Source: Allomuricauda sp. CAU 1633
GTDB taxonomy: Bacteria; Bacteroidota; Bacteroidia; Flavobacteriales; Flavobacteriaceae
Assembly (NCBI RefSeq): GCF_017313225.1
Contig: NZ_JAFLNE010000002.1
Location: 434,001-498,000 of the forward strand
Length of the DNA: 64,000 nucleotides
Reading direction: 5' to 3'
Shown one piece after another: positions 33,730 through 43,386 of this stretch (position 1 is its first letter; each line of letters starts with the position of its first letter). The position numbers were made by a program, and so were the translations under genes. The notes under the pieces are model-generated. The model saw only the letters and a list, made by a program, of their open reading frames with translations. It searched no databases and was not told where the DNA came from.

Positions 33730-35601
33730 TCATCCCTCTAAAATGGCAGAAAGTTCAAACCAGCGCTCTGTTTTTGTTTCTATACCGTCCTCCACTTCCT
33801 TCAGTTCAATGGATAATTTTGCAATAGCATCGCCATCCAATTCGGGATTCATAAATTGACTTTGAAGCTCAGCTTTCTTTTCTTCCAGTTTTTGAATATC
33901 CTTTTCCAACTGCTTGTATTCTTTCTGTTCCAAATAAGAAAGTTTGCCCCCGCTAGTGTCCCTCCAATTGTTTTCTGTCTTTTCCGAAGAAGCGGTTTTG
34001 TTCTCCCGTTCTTCAATGACTTTACTGTTCTCGTAAACCCGATAATCGGTATAGTTGCCAGGGAAATCTTCTATCACACCATCGCCTTTGAAGACAAACA
34101 AATGATCTACAATCTTGTCCATAAAATAGCGATCGTGAGATACTACAATCAAGCATCCGGGAAAATCCAATAAAAAGCTTTCCAATACATTTAGAGTAAC
34201 AATATCCAAATCGTTGGTAGGCTCATCCAGAATCAAAAAATTTGGATTTTGGATAAGCACAGTACAGAGATAGAGTCGTTTTCGTTCCCCGCCGCTAAGT
34301 TTTTCCACAAAGTCGTACTGCTTTTTTCGATCAAAAAGAAACCGTTCCAGCAATTGCTGTGCAGAAATTTGTCGTCCCTTTTTCAAGGGAATATAGTCCC
34401 CAAATTCCCGGATGACATCAATGACCTTTTGCCCTTCTTTGGCTGGAATTCCTTTTTGGGTATAGTAGCCAAATTTTAGCGTGTCGCCTACCACTACTTT
34501 TCCACCATCAACAGGTTCTTGCTGGGTGAGGATATTTAAAAAAGTGGATTTCCCGGTGCCATTTTTTCCGATGATTCCAACTCTTTCACCCTTGTTAAAG
34601 TTGTAGTCAAACTTGTTCAGGATGATTTTGTCATCATAGGATTTGGAAACATTGTGTAGTTCCAAAATCTTGCTGCCCAAGCGTTCCATGTTCAGTTCCA
34701 GCTCTACTTCGTGATCCTTTCTCCGTTGGTGGGCCCGTTTTTTGATTTCAGTAAAATCATCAATTCGGGATTTGGATTTGGTAGTTCGCGCTTTGGGTTG
34801 TCTGCGCATCCAATCCAGTTCCTTTTTGTAAAGTTGTTTGGATTTGTGTTGCTCAACAGCTTCGCGCTCCATTCGGGCATCTTTCTCTTGCAAATAATAC
34901 GAATAGTTCCCTTTATAGGTGTACAGCTGATTGTTGTCCAACTCAATAATTTCATTGCAGACACGATCCAGAAAATAACGGTCATGCGTCACCATAAAAA
35001 GCGTAATGTTCTCCTTTGAGAAATAAGCCTCCAGCCATTCAATCATTTCCAAATCCAAATGGTTGGTGGGCTCATCCATAATGAGCAAATCTGGTTTGTT
35101 TAGCAATACATTGGCCAACGCCAAACGTTTTTTCTGGCCTCCAGAGAGGGTGCTGACCTTGGCATCCAACTTGGTCAGTTGCAATTTGAACAGAATTTGC
35201 TTGTATTGGGTCTCAAAATCCCAGGCATTATGACGCTCCATGGCTTCAAAGGCTTTTTGGTAACGAGCCGTATCCTCAGGATTTTCCATGGACTTTTCAT
35301 AAGCGGCAATTACCTTAAGGGTTTCGTTGTCCGTGGTAAAAATGGTCTCTTCAATGGTCAAGTTGGGGTTCAGATTGGGTTCCTGTTCCAAAAAGGCCAC
35401 TTTGGTGTCCTTTCTTACAGTTACTTGACCTGTTTCTGAGGTATCCTTGCCGGACATGATGTTGAGAATGGAGGTTTTTCCACTTCCATTTTTGGCAATC
35501 AGTGCAATTTTTTGGTCCTTATTTATTCCGAAGGAGATGCCGGAAAAAAGAACCAATTCCCCATAAGATTTAGATATGTTCTCTACCGTTAGTAAGTTCA
35601 T
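33730..35601 (-). CDS. ABC-F family ATPase (Uup/EttA-like)
   Basis: A 623-residue soluble protein with two ABC domains and no membrane part; such proteins act on the ribosome. Domain 1 has the P-loop KNGSGKT (37-43) and signature LSGGQKKRLALA; domain 2 has GKNGTGKSTF and LSGGERKRLYL. The linker between them is basic (about 250-300, RQPKARTTKSKSR), and the C-terminus has a coiled coil (about 560-610) as in Uup. Residue 36 is Ala where Gly is usual before the first P-loop. A role in relieving stalled translation is inferred from the family. Confidence 0.92.
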   Translation of the reverse strand: MNLLTVENISKSYGELVLFSGISFGINKDQKIALIAKNGSGKTSILNIMSGKDTSETGQVTVRKDTKVAFLEQEPNLNPNLTIEETIFTTDNETLKVIAAYEKSMENPEDTARYQKAFEAMERHNAWDFETQYKQILFKLQLTKLDAKVSTLSGGQKKRLALANVLLNKPDLLIMDEPTNHLDLEMIEWLEAYFSKENITLFMVTHDRYFLDRVCNEIIELDNNQLYTYKGNYSYYLQEKDARMEREAVEQHKSKQLYKKELDWMRRQPKARTTKSKSRIDDFTEIKKRAHQRRKDHEVELELNMERLGSKILELHNVSKSYDDKIILNKFDYNFNKGERVGIIGKNGTGKSTFLNILTQQEPVDGGKVVVGDTLKFGYYTQKGIPAKEGQKVIDVIREFGDYIPLKKGRQISAQQLLERFLFDRKKQYDFVEKLSGGERKRLYLCTVLIQNPNFLILDEPTNDLDIVTLNVLESFLLDFPGCLIVVSHDRYFMDKIVDHLFVFKGDGVIEDFPGNYTDYRVYENSKVIEERENKTASSEKTENNWRDTSGGKLSYLEQKEYKQLEKDIQKLEEKKAELQSQFMNPELDGDAIAKLSIELKEVEDGIETKTERWFELSAILEG

Positions 35602-35622
35602 GGTATGGATTATAAGCCAATC

Positions 35623-36792
35623 CTAAAGTTTGGAATATCGAATCAGATAGACGTATCGGATGGCAAGGGTCAAAAGTAAGGGAATCACCACGGGTGAAAA
35701 AATTTGGACACGGAATATCCATAAGACCAACATAAGTCCAATGAGACCTAAGGCACTATACAAATATTTGGCAGACCATTCTGGCAGTTTGACCTCAAAG
35801 GCAAAAATAAAGGCCACAACAGCATTGAGCGGAAAAGCCCACAGAATATTGAAATTGTTAGGGGTTGAGGTATGGTCGGTGGCAAACCACAGGAAAAATA
35901 GAAATATTCCAATCAATCCGGTAATGAGGAATAGTGAAAAGTCTAACCAACGGCTTCTGACCTTGTGCTTGTAATCAAAATACGTGACGATGCCCGTGAA
36001 CACCAAAAGCAACATAAACCAGAACAGTGGTGAAAGTGGAAAAAAGCTTTGTCCTGTATGTTCATTATAGTCTAAAATGGTGCGTTCCCTTTTTAAAAGG
36101 GGCTTTCCATCTTTAGATGTATGGCGTATTTGAATCATCGCATAATACGGTAGAAACATGTGCTCCTGAACGGTTGCCGTTCGGTCCACTCTAGATCCAA
36201 AAGCGAGGTCTATACCAAACATGGACCAAGAATTCGTATCCATAAACTGTCTCACCAATTGTCTGAAACTATATGGCTCTTCCAAATAGGAACCATCAAA
36301 GTCGATAGTTTCGCCAAACTGTTCCTTTAAAATGGTTCCCGTAATACTGGAGCAATTATTCAGCAAAGGGTCGTACAAATAATCCCGGTTTTGCGGTAGG
36401 TAATTTTCCTCAAAAAAAGCGAGCATCTGGTTTCTTTCTTCCAGAGTTAAGTCAAAAATCTGTTCTTTCACCCATCTTTTTTCCAGTTCATACTCAAAAA
36501 GAAAATTGTCAAAGCTTCTTCGCGAAAGGGAGTAAATCATTCGTCCTTTAACAAAATTGAGGTAGAAATTAGGCTGATTGAAATCAAAGGTCCCATAGTT
36601 GTAGACCACATCAATGCCCAATTCGGGATCCTGAACCCGGAACGCACTGTGGCCAAAGGCATAGTACAGTTCATCCCCAGCAGCACAGGTAAGTAAGCTT
36701 ATTTGGGATTTCTCAGAGAGTTGGGGGGTCTGGGAAAATGATCGGAACCCAACTCCGAGTAACACTAAAAAAAAGAAAAGCTGTTGTTTCAT
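35623..36792 (-). CDS. DUF4105 protein, Lnb-like lipoprotein N-acyltransferase candidate
   Basis: Start chosen at the ATG giving MKQQLFFFLVLLGVGF, a signal peptide ending near FSQ; the upstream in-frame ATG (36852) adds 20 non-hydrophobic residues. In 389 residues, the N-terminal periplasmic domain has GHSAFRV (His at 48) and NNCSSITG (Cys at 147), the two residues expected for the papain/NlpC-like catalytic pair of this family. The C-terminal part holds about five membrane helices (265-385). DUF4105 includes Lnb, shown in Bacteroides to N-acylate lipoproteins; whether this protein does so is inferred. Confidence 0.78.
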   Translation of the reverse strand: MKQQLFFFLVLLGVGFRSFSQTPQLSEKSQISLLTCAAGDELYYAFGHSAFRVQDPELGIDVVYNYGTFDFNQPNFYLNFVKGRMIYSLSRRSFDNFLFEYELEKRWVKEQIFDLTLEERNQMLAFFEENYLPQNRDYLYDPLLNNCSSITGTILKEQFGETIDFDGSYLEEPYSFRQLVRQFMDTNSWSMFGIDLAFGSRVDRTATVQEHMFLPYYAMIQIRHTSKDGKPLLKRERTILDYNEHTGQSFFPLSPLFWFMLLLVFTGIVTYFDYKHKVRSRWLDFSLFLITGLIGIFLFFLWFATDHTSTPNNFNILWAFPLNAVVAFIFAFEVKLPEWSAKYLYSALGLIGLMLVLWIFRVQIFSPVVIPLLLTLAIRYVYLIRYSKL

Positions 36793-36892
36793 TTTTATTG
36801 TTGTCCCGCAAATATCAGAATAAATACGACTCAGCCGAAGATCAAAATCCAACAGTTTGTTTTTTACTGTATTTTTACGGAAACCGAACCGT

Positions 36893-37624
36893 ATGAAGTC
36901 CTATATTCCCAATTTGCTAACCCTGCTGAATGTTTTTAGTGGTTGTGTGGCCACTGTTTTTGCCGTGCTCAACCATTTGGAATTGGCGGCGCTCTTTGTT
37001 TTTATCGGTATATTTTTTGACTTTTTTGATGGATTGGCGGCACGCGCACTCAAGGTTCAGAGTGAAGTTGGGGTGCAGTTGGATTCTCTGGCCGATGTGA
37101 TCACTAGTGGATTGGTGCCGGGCATTGTCATGTTTCAATTGTTGAATATCGCCGAGCGGGGTGGATGGAACCTTGGTTTTTTTGGGCATGATGATGATAT
37201 GACCGTGATGCCTTTTTTTGGGTTTGCCATTACGTTGGCCTCTGCCTATCGATTGGCTAAATTTAATGTGGATGAGAACCAAGTTTCTTCATTTAAAGGG
37301 TTGCCCACGCCTGCCAATGCCTTGTTGATTCTTTCCTTACCCCTGATTTTGTTGTACCACAACAACGAGGTGCTCAGCGGCATTATTCTCAACCAATGGT
37401 TTTTACTGGGGTTGACCGTGGTCAGTGCTTATTTGTTGAACTCACCCATAGAACTCTTTGCCCTAAAATTCAAAAATTGGAGTTTTAAGGACAATGGGGT
37501 AAAGTATTTGTTCTTGATTGGAAGTTTGGTGATGCTGTTGACCCTGAAATTTTTGGCCATACCGCTGATTATTGTCTTCTATATCCTAGCATCAATTTTG
37601 ATACCTAAAAAAGATGGAAAGTAA
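36893..37624 (+). CDS. pssA: CDP-diacylglycerol-serine O-phosphatidyltransferase
   Basis: Makes phosphatidylserine, precursor of phosphatidylethanolamine. The 243-residue membrane protein starts at the ATG giving MKSYIPNLLTLLNVFSG; a longer frame from 36857 lacks support. The CDP-alcohol phosphotransferase motif is intact, with D46-G47, A50-R51, G60, D64 and D68 (DGLAARALKVQSEVGVQLD). About seven hydrophobic segments are visible. The last 11 bases overlap the next gene. It is divergent from the DUF4105 gene. Confidence 0.94.
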   Translation: MKSYIPNLLTLLNVFSGCVATVFAVLNHLELAALFVFIGIFFDFFDGLAARALKVQSEVGVQLDSLADVITSGLVPGIVMFQLLNIAERGGWNLGFFGHDDDMTVMPFFGFAITLASAYRLAKFNVDENQVSSFKGLPTPANALLILSLPLILLYHNNEVLSGIILNQWFLLGLTVVSAYLLNSPIELFALKFKNWSFKDNGVKYLFLIGSLVMLLTLKFLAIPLIIVFYILASILIPKKDGK

Positions 37625-38048
37625 AATTCCTAGAATATATTCATCAAAGGTGGACTTGTGGCTACTTGCATTTATACTCTTGGTCTGTGGAGGTGGAATA
37701 GTTTATTCAATTGGGCAGGCCCATTGGGTTAGTGTTGCCATTCAGGTAGGGATTCTACTTATTATTGTTCTTTTTTTGGATTCCTTTTCCTATGAAATCA
37801 AGGAAAAAATTGTGTTGGTAAAATCCTTTTCTTGGATTGTGAAAGAAATACCCATTGAATCGATTACCGAGATAATAGAAACCAATAACCCAGTCGCATC
37901 ACCAGCCGCATCTCTAGATCGGCTGGAAATAGTTTATGGCAAATACAAGAGCATTATTATCTCCCCAGAGGACAAAACGGGTTTTATTGATCATCTAAAA
38001 TCAATTTCCCCAACGATAACTGTAAAAATGAGGGAGCGGAACAAATGA
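37614..38048 (+). CDS. Membrane protein with bacterial PH-like domain
   Basis: A 144-residue protein with two closely spaced membrane helices (about 13-32 and 37-55), followed by a beta-rich C-terminal part: YEIKEKIVLVKSFSWIVKEIPI, then a helix and LEIVYGKYKSIIISPED. This is the pattern of small bacterial PH-domain (bPH_6-like) proteins. It overlaps pssA by 11 bases and should be co-expressed with phospholipid synthesis. The function is unknown. Confidence 0.75.
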   Translation: MESKIPRIYSSKVDLWLLAFILLVCGGGIVYSIGQAHWVSVAIQVGILLIIVLFLDSFSYEIKEKIVLVKSFSWIVKEIPIESITEIIETNNPVASPAASLDRLEIVYGKYKSIIISPEDKTGFIDHLKSISPTITVKMRERNK

Positions 38049-38052
38049 CTGT

Positions 38053-38793
38053 TTAAAAATCCAATTTCTTTTTACGAAGCTCGAAGTTTTGCCCCAGATA
38101 CACTTTACGGACCATTTCGTCCACGGCCAGTTCCTCTGGAACGCCAGCTTTTAGAATTCCACCTTCAAACATCAAATAGGAACGTTCGGTAATGGCCAAG
38201 GTTTCCTGTACGTTGTGATCGGTAATTAGAATACCAATGTTTTTGTTCTTCAATTGGGCCACAATTCGCTGAATGTCTTCCACGGCAACCGGGTCAACCC
38301 CGGCAAAAGGCTCATCCAACAAAATAAACTTTGGATCCGTGGCAAGGGCGCGGGCAATTTCGGTTCGGCGTCGCTCCCCACCCGATAATAAATCTCCCCG
38401 GTTCTTGCGAATATGCCCAAGACCAAATTCATCAATGAGCGATTCCATTTTCATGTGCTGCTCTTTCTTGCTCAAATTGGTCAGTTGTAGAACGCTAAGG
38501 ATGTTTTTTTCAATACTCAACTTGCGAAAAACAGAGGCTTCTTGTGCCAAATACCCGATTCCGTTTTGGGCTCTTTTGTACATGGGGAAAGAGGTAATAT
38601 CCATCTTATCTAGATAGATGTTCCCTCCATTGGGCTTGATCAGCCCCACAATCATGTAGAATGAAGTGGTTTTTCCGGCTCCGTTTGGACCCAAAAGCCC
38701 TACAATTTCCCCTTGGTTTACCTCGAGCGATATGCCCTTTACAACCTTTCGACCCCGGTAGGCCTTCATGATATTTTCTGCGCGTAGCTTCAT
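38053..38793 (-). CDS. lptB: LPS export ABC transporter ATP-binding protein
   Basis: ATPase that powers extraction of LPS from the inner membrane with LptFG. The 246-residue protein has Walker A GPNGAGKT at 35-42, [15 protein letters not shown] (signature), [13 protein letters not shown] (Walker B; the FAGVDP tail is typical of LptB) and the switch His in LITDHNV. It is last in the leftward group kdsD-tatC-cmd-lptB; kdsD also serves LPS (Kdo) synthesis. The gap to the gene before it is 57 bases. Confidence 0.95.
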   Translation of the reverse strand: MKLRAENIMKAYRGRKVVKGISLEVNQGEIVGLLGPNGAGKTTSFYMIVGLIKPNGGNIYLDKMDITSFPMYKRAQNGIGYLAQEASVFRKLSIEKNILSVLQLTNLSKKEQHMKMESLIDEFGLGHIRKNRGDLLSGGERRRTEIARALATDPKFILLDEPFAGVDPVAVEDIQRIVAQLKNKNIGILITDHNVQETLAITERSYLMFEGGILKAGVPEELAVDEMVRKVYLGQNFELRKKKLDF

Positions 38794-38850
38794 AGGAATT
38801 CGCCAAAACTAAACATATTCTCCTTCAAGAAAAGGGTCTTTGGCATTTTT

Positions 38851-39204
38851 TTAAGCTTCGTTTTCCTCTAAGGCTTCCCAAAATTCGTAAGCCCTGCGTA
38901 GATGGGGAACCACAATTGTACCACCCACCAAAGTAGCGATGCCCAAGGTTTCCATGACTTCCTCTTTATTGGCGCCTGCTTTTTTGGAGCTTTCCAGGTG
39001 GTATTTTACGCAATCATCGCAACGGAGCACTGCGGAGGCCACCAAACCTAAGAGCTCCTTGGTTTTTACGTCCAAAGCCCCTGCCATGTAAGCATTGGTA
39101 TCTAAATTAAAGATACGTTTGATTAGCTTATTATTGTCGGCTAGGAGCTTTTCGTTCATTTTGGAACGATAGGCATTGAACTCGTCTACTTTATGATTTG
39201 GCAT
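38851..39204 (-). CDS. Carboxymuconolactone decarboxylase/AhpD-family protein
   Basis: A 117-residue all-helical protein with the AhpD redox motif C62-x2-C65-x3-H69 (RCDDCVKYHL), which in this family supports disulfide reduction in peroxide defence. The helix after it (GANKEEVMETLGIATLVGG) matches the CMD domain. It overlaps tatC by 14 bases and precedes lptB. The true substrate is unknown; the decarboxylase name is historical. Confidence 0.9.
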   Translation of the reverse strand: MPNHKVDEFNAYRSKMNEKLLADNNKLIKRIFNLDTNAYMAGALDVKTKELLGLVASAVLRCDDCVKYHLESSKKAGANKEEVMETLGIATLVGGTIVVPHLRRAYEFWEALEENEA

Positions 39205-40033
39205 TTTTTCTTTCTTTTTCTTTTTTAGCTTCCCTTTTTAAAACCACTTTGGAAATGTAGATACTTATTTGATACAAAATCAAAACCGGAATGGCCACCA
39301 CAATTTGACTGGTAATGTCTGGAGGTGTAATGATTGCCGATAGGATCAATACAATGACCAGTGCTATTTTCCGATACTTCTTAAGGATTTCTGGAGTTAC
39401 CAATCCCACTTTGGTCAAGAAGAAGATAACAATGGGTAGCTCAAACATAATTCCGCAGGCAATAACCGCCGCGCGAACAGTTCCAATGTAGGAAGCTAAG
39501 TCAATCTCATTGTTTACCACGTCACTGACTTGGTAGGTGCCCAAAAAGTTGATGGACAATGGCGCAACTACGTAGTAGCCAAATAATACCCCAAGGAAAA
39601 ACAATAAGGAAGCGGTAAAGATAAATCCTCGGGAATATTTTCGTTCTTTTTCGTAAAGACCTGGACTAATGAATCGCCATATCTCCCACAAAATGTAGGG
39701 AAAACCAATGATAACACCCGCCCAGATTGAGGTCCAGATGTGCGCAGAAAACTGACCGGCCATCAATCTACTCTGAATGGTGAACGGAAGCTCATCCCCG
39801 CAAAACTCAGAATCAATACCGAAAGAGGTTGCAATGTTGCAGAAAAAGCGATAGGTGGGGAAATCCATGTTCTTGGGACCAAAGATGATTCCAAAGACAA
39901 AGTCTTTCATTACAAATGCAACGCAGGCAATGATTACGATTGCCAATGTAGACCGAATTAAATGCCACCGTAATTCCTCCAAATGGTCCAAAAAGGACAT
40001 TTCATCTGGGTTTTTCTTGTCTTTTTTTGCCAT
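39191..40033 (-). CDS. tatC: Sec-independent protein translocase subunit TatC
   Basis: Core receptor of the twin-arginine pathway for folded proteins. The 280-residue protein has six hydrophobic segments. The start block MSFLDHLEELRWHLIRS (12-28) includes the conserved Glu that binds the twin-arginine signal, and PFILWEIWRFISPGLY-like and FELPIVIFFLTKVGLVTP segments follow. The C-terminal tail is very basic (KREAKKEKERKNAKS). TatA/B genes are not in the window. It shares one base with the kdsD stop. Confidence 0.96.
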   Translation of the reverse strand: MAKKDKKNPDEMSFLDHLEELRWHLIRSTLAIVIIACVAFVMKDFVFGIIFGPKNMDFPTYRFFCNIATSFGIDSEFCGDELPFTIQSRLMAGQFSAHIWTSIWAGVIIGFPYILWEIWRFISPGLYEKERKYSRGFIFTASLLFFLGVLFGYYVVAPLSINFLGTYQVSDVVNNEIDLASYIGTVRAAVIACGIMFELPIVIFFLTKVGLVTPEILKKYRKIALVIVLILSAIITPPDITSQIVVAIPVLILYQISIYISKVVLKREAKKEKERKNAKS

Positions 40034-40998
40034 TATAGGATTCCCTCGTTTATAAGGTTATGGATATGGACCACTCCTGCATAATTACCATTTTCAAAAG
40101 CCAAAAGCTGTGAAATTCCACTTTCTTGGAGCATCTTCAACGCTTTTACCGCCAAGGTGTCCACATCTACTGATTTTGGATTGGAGGTCATGATATCTTG
40201 GGCCGTTAATCCGCTAATATTGTCATATTTACTCAGCATCCTACGGATATCTCCATCGGTAACCACACCTACAACCTTTCCTTCCTTCATCACTGCGGTG
40301 ACTCCTAACATCTTTTCAGAAATCTCCACAATCACCTCTTTAACGCTGGAGTTGATATCGACCTGCGGTTTTTGATTGTTCATCACAATATCCGCCACCC
40401 GCAAATATAGTTTTTTACCCAGTGACCCTCCTGGATGGTATTTGGCAAAATCAGCACTGCTAAAACCTCTCAGTTCCAAAAGGCATATAGCAAGGGCATC
40501 GCCCATGGCCATCTGGGCCGAGGTACTGGTGGTAGGGGCCAAATCATTGGGGCAAGCTTCTTTTTCAACATAGGTGCTCAATACAAAATCGGCCTGCTTG
40601 GCCAAAATGGAATCCATATTGCCAGTGATGCCTATCAATTTGTTTTTGGCGATTTTAATAAGAGGGAGCAATGCCTTAATTTCTGGAGTGTTGCCGCTTT
40701 TGGAAAGACACACCACCACATCGTTTTCCTGAATAGTGCCCAAATCCCCGTGGATGGCATCCGCAGCATGCATAAAGGAAGCCGGGGTGCCCGTGGAATT
40801 AAGGGTGGCCACAATTTTTGAGGCCACAATGGCACTTTTTCCAACACCTGAGACTACAACCCGTCCCTTGGATTCCAATATATATTGCACCGCATGGGCA
40901 AATTGGTCATCAAGTTGGTCAATCAAGTTGAAGATGGCCTTGCTTTCTGTCTCAAGGGTTCTTTGGGCGATGGATAAAATAGACTTGGCGTCGTTCAA
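40033..40998 (-). CDS. kdsD: Arabinose-5-phosphate isomerase (KdsD/KpsF family)
   Basis: Converts ribulose-5-phosphate to arabinose-5-phosphate, the first step to Kdo for LPS. In 321 residues there is an SIS domain (about 30-170; GRVVVSGVGKSAIVASKI and the family's SFMHAADAIHGDLG) and two C-terminal CBS domains (about 200-320; VTDGDIRR and AQDIMTSNPKSV). It is first in a leftward operon with tatC, an AhpD-like gene and lptB. A candidate promoter lies at 41056-41063 in the gap shared with recQ. Confidence 0.93.
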   Translation of the reverse strand: MNDAKSILSIAQRTLETESKAIFNLIDQLDDQFAHAVQYILESKGRVVVSGVGKSAIVASKIVATLNSTGTPASFMHAADAIHGDLGTIQENDVVVCLSKSGNTPEIKALLPLIKIAKNKLIGITGNMDSILAKQADFVLSTYVEKEACPNDLAPTTSTSAQMAMGDALAICLLELRGFSSADFAKYHPGGSLGKKLYLRVADIVMNNQKPQVDINSSVKEVIVEISEKMLGVTAVMKEGKVVGVVTDGDIRRMLSKYDNISGLTAQDIMTSNPKSVDVDTLAVKALKMLQESGISQLLAFENGNYAGVVHIHNLINEGIL

Positions 40999-41055
40999 GG
41001 TAATATTAAGATTATCTAATTGTATTCCTAAAAGAATGTGTTATATTTAAGATTA

Positions 41056-41063
41056 CAAAACTA
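41056..41063 (-). promoter_or_regulatory. Candidate -7 box TAGTTTTG for kdsD-tatC-lptB
   Basis: TAnnTTTG match on the minus strand, 58 bases upstream of the kdsD start, in the divergent gap with recQ. The -33 element is unclear. Confidence 0.4.
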
Positions 41064-41108
41064 ATCAAACTATCTTTTATGTACCATGATGGAAGATAGA
41101 ATACTTCC

Positions 41109-41116
41109 TACTTTTG
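41109..41116 (+). promoter_or_regulatory. Candidate -7 box TACTTTTG for recQ
   Basis: TAnnTTTG match 69 bases upstream of the chosen recQ ATG. No clear -33 TTG. Confidence 0.4.
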
Positions 41117-41184
41117 TTCGATGTGAAAAATAAAAGCGTCAACTACCTTTTGAGGTGGCTTGCAATAAATTGAAAAATGCGGAA

Positions 41185-43386
41185 ATGAGTTTGACGGATA
41201 CCGATTTACATGCTTCCCTGAAAAAATATTTTGGTTTCTCAAAGTTTAAAGGGCTCCAGGAAAAAGTAATTCAGAATATACTTGACAATAAAGATACATT
41301 TGTAATCATGCCCACCGGAGGTGGGAAATCCCTTTGCTATCAGCTCCCGGCCATTATGAAGGATGGTACGGCCATTGTGGTCTCTCCTTTGATTGCTTTG
41401 ATGAAAAATCAGGTGGATGCCATTCGGGGAATCTCCGAACAGACCGGAATAGCCCACGTGCTGAACTCCTCCCTTACCAAGACCGAGATCAAACAGGTAA
41501 AGGAAGATGTCATCAATGGTGTCACAAAACTGTTGTATGTGGCGCCAGAATCCCTTACCAAAGAGGAGAATGTAGAATTTTTACGAAATGTAACCCTGTC
41601 CTTCGTGGCTGTTGATGAAGCCCACTGTATCTCGGAATGGGGGCATGATTTTAGGCCTGAGTATCGAAACCTTAAAGGAATCATCAATAGATTAGGGGAT
41701 GATATTCCCATTATTGGCCTTACCGCTACCGCAACCCCAAAAGTGCAGGAGGACATCATCAAAAACTTGGGAATGACCGATGCCAAGGTATTTAAGGCGT
41801 CTTTCAATAGACCCAATTTGTTTTATGAAGTCCGACCCAAGACCCAAAATGTGGATGCGGATATTATTCGGTTTGTCAAACAGAATCAAGGTAAATCTGG
41901 CATCATTTATTGTCTGAGTAGAAAGCGTGTGGAGGAATTGGCCCAAGTACTTCAGGTTAATGGGGTTAGTGCGGTGCCGTACCATGCTGGTTTTGATGCC
42001 AAGACCCGATCTAAGTATCAAGATATGTTCTTGATGGAAGAAGTGGACGTGGTGGTGGCCACCATCGCCTTCGGAATGGGTATTGATAAACCTGATGTTC
42101 GCTTTGTCATCCATCATGATATTCCAAAAAGCATTGAAAGTTACTATCAAGAAACTGGTCGTGCTGGAAGAGATGGTGGTGAAGGACATTGTTTGGCCTT
42201 CTATGCCTATAAGGATGTTGAAAAGCTTGAAAAATTCATGTCGGGAAAACCCGTGGCCGAGCAGGAGATAGGCAATGCACTGTTGCAGGAAATTGTGGCC
42301 TATGCCGAAACTTCCATATCCAGAAGAAAATTCATTCTCCATTATTTTGGAGAGGAATTTGACGCCGTCAATGGTGAAGGTGCCGATATGGATGATAACT
42401 CCAGAAATCCAAAACCCAAAGAGGAGGCAATGGATGAGGTGGTGAAACTCCTGAGCGTGGTCCGCGATACCAATGAAAAGTTCAAGACCAAAGAAATTGT
42501 TCGGATTTTGGTAGGAAAGACCAATGCCATGATTTCGTCCCATAAAACTGATGAAAAGGATTTTTTTGGTAGTGGCGCAGAGAAGGATAAATTGTATTGG
42601 ATGGCCTTGACCAGACAAGTCTTGGTGGCCGGATTGCTGAAAAAGGAGATTGAACGCTACGGTATTCTACATTTGACCAAGGCTGGTGAGGAATTCCTCA
42701 AAAAACCGGAATCTTTCCAAATGACGAAAGATCATGAATATTCTGAGGAAAGTAACGACAATGTGGTGACTGCTGGTAAGTCTGGAGGGGCTGTGGCCGA
42801 TGAAAATTTGCTCAAATTACTTAAAGACCTACGGAAAAGGGAGGCCACAAAGTTGGAAGTTCCCCCTTTTGTAGTGTTTCAAGACCCTTCTTTGGAGGAT
42901 ATGTCCCTTAAATATCCCATTACCATGGATGAGCTTCTGAACATTCAGGGGGTAGGGGAAGGGAAGGCCAAAAAATATGGCAAGCCCTTTGTTAGTCTTA
43001 TTGCTCAATATGTGGATGAAAATGATATCATCCGTCCAGATGATCTTGTGGTAAAAAGTACTGGGGCCAATTCAGCTTTAAAACTGTACGTAATCCAAAG
43101 CGTGGACAGAAAACTGCCTTTGGATGACATAGCCTCGGCAAAGGGATTGGAACTGCCAGAACTCATCAAAGAAATGGAGCAGATTGTATTCAGTGGTACA
43201 AAACTGAACATTGGGTATTGGATCGATGAAATCCTGGATGAAGACCAGCAAGAAGAAATTCACGATTATTTCCTGGAAGCGGATACCGATTCCATTTCAG
43301 ATGCTGTTGAAGAGTTTGAGGGCGATTACGAGGATGAAGAACTGAGGCTCTACCGCCTAAAATTCATTAGTGAAGTGGCCAACTAA
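41185..43386 (+). CDS. recQ: ATP-dependent DNA helicase RecQ (zinc-less)
   Basis: 3'-5' helicase for recombination and fork repair, 733 residues from the ATG (MSLTDTDLH); a GTG at 41155 would add ten unsupported residues. The helicase core is complete: GGGKSLCYQLPA (motif I), VDEAHCISEWGHDFRPEY (II), and QETGRAGRDGG (VI). A winged-helix part and an HRDC-like region (about 545-610) follow. The RecQ zinc-binding site is missing: where four Cys are expected it reads SRRKFILHYFGEEFD then MDDNSRNPK. The last three bases are shared with the convergent DUF2752 gene. Confidence 0.94.
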   Translation: MSLTDTDLHASLKKYFGFSKFKGLQEKVIQNILDNKDTFVIMPTGGGKSLCYQLPAIMKDGTAIVVSPLIALMKNQVDAIRGISEQTGIAHVLNSSLTKTEIKQVKEDVINGVTKLLYVAPESLTKEENVEFLRNVTLSFVAVDEAHCISEWGHDFRPEYRNLKGIINRLGDDIPIIGLTATATPKVQEDIIKNLGMTDAKVFKASFNRPNLFYEVRPKTQNVDADIIRFVKQNQGKSGIIYCLSRKRVEELAQVLQVNGVSAVPYHAGFDAKTRSKYQDMFLMEEVDVVVATIAFGMGIDKPDVRFVIHHDIPKSIESYYQETGRAGRDGGEGHCLAFYAYKDVEKLEKFMSGKPVAEQEIGNALLQEIVAYAETSISRRKFILHYFGEEFDAVNGEGADMDDNSRNPKPKEEAMDEVVKLLSVVRDTNEKFKTKEIVRILVGKTNAMISSHKTDEKDFFGSGAEKDKLYWMALTRQVLVAGLLKKEIERYGILHLTKAGEEFLKKPESFQMTKDHEYSEESNDNVVTAGKSGGAVADENLLKLLKDLRKREATKLEVPPFVVFQDPSLEDMSLKYPITMDELLNIQGVGEGKAKKYGKPFVSLIAQYVDENDIIRPDDLVVKSTGANSALKLYVIQSVDRKLPLDDIASAKGLELPELIKEMEQIVFSGTKLNIGYWIDEILDEDQQEEIHDYFLEADTDSISDAVEEFEGDYEDEELRLYRLKFISEVAN

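Noticed and set aside
41692..42618. Open frame of 308 residues on the minus strand inside recQ
   Set aside because: Mirror frame of a highly conserved helicase gene; the composition is that of a shadow frame and no domain was recognised.
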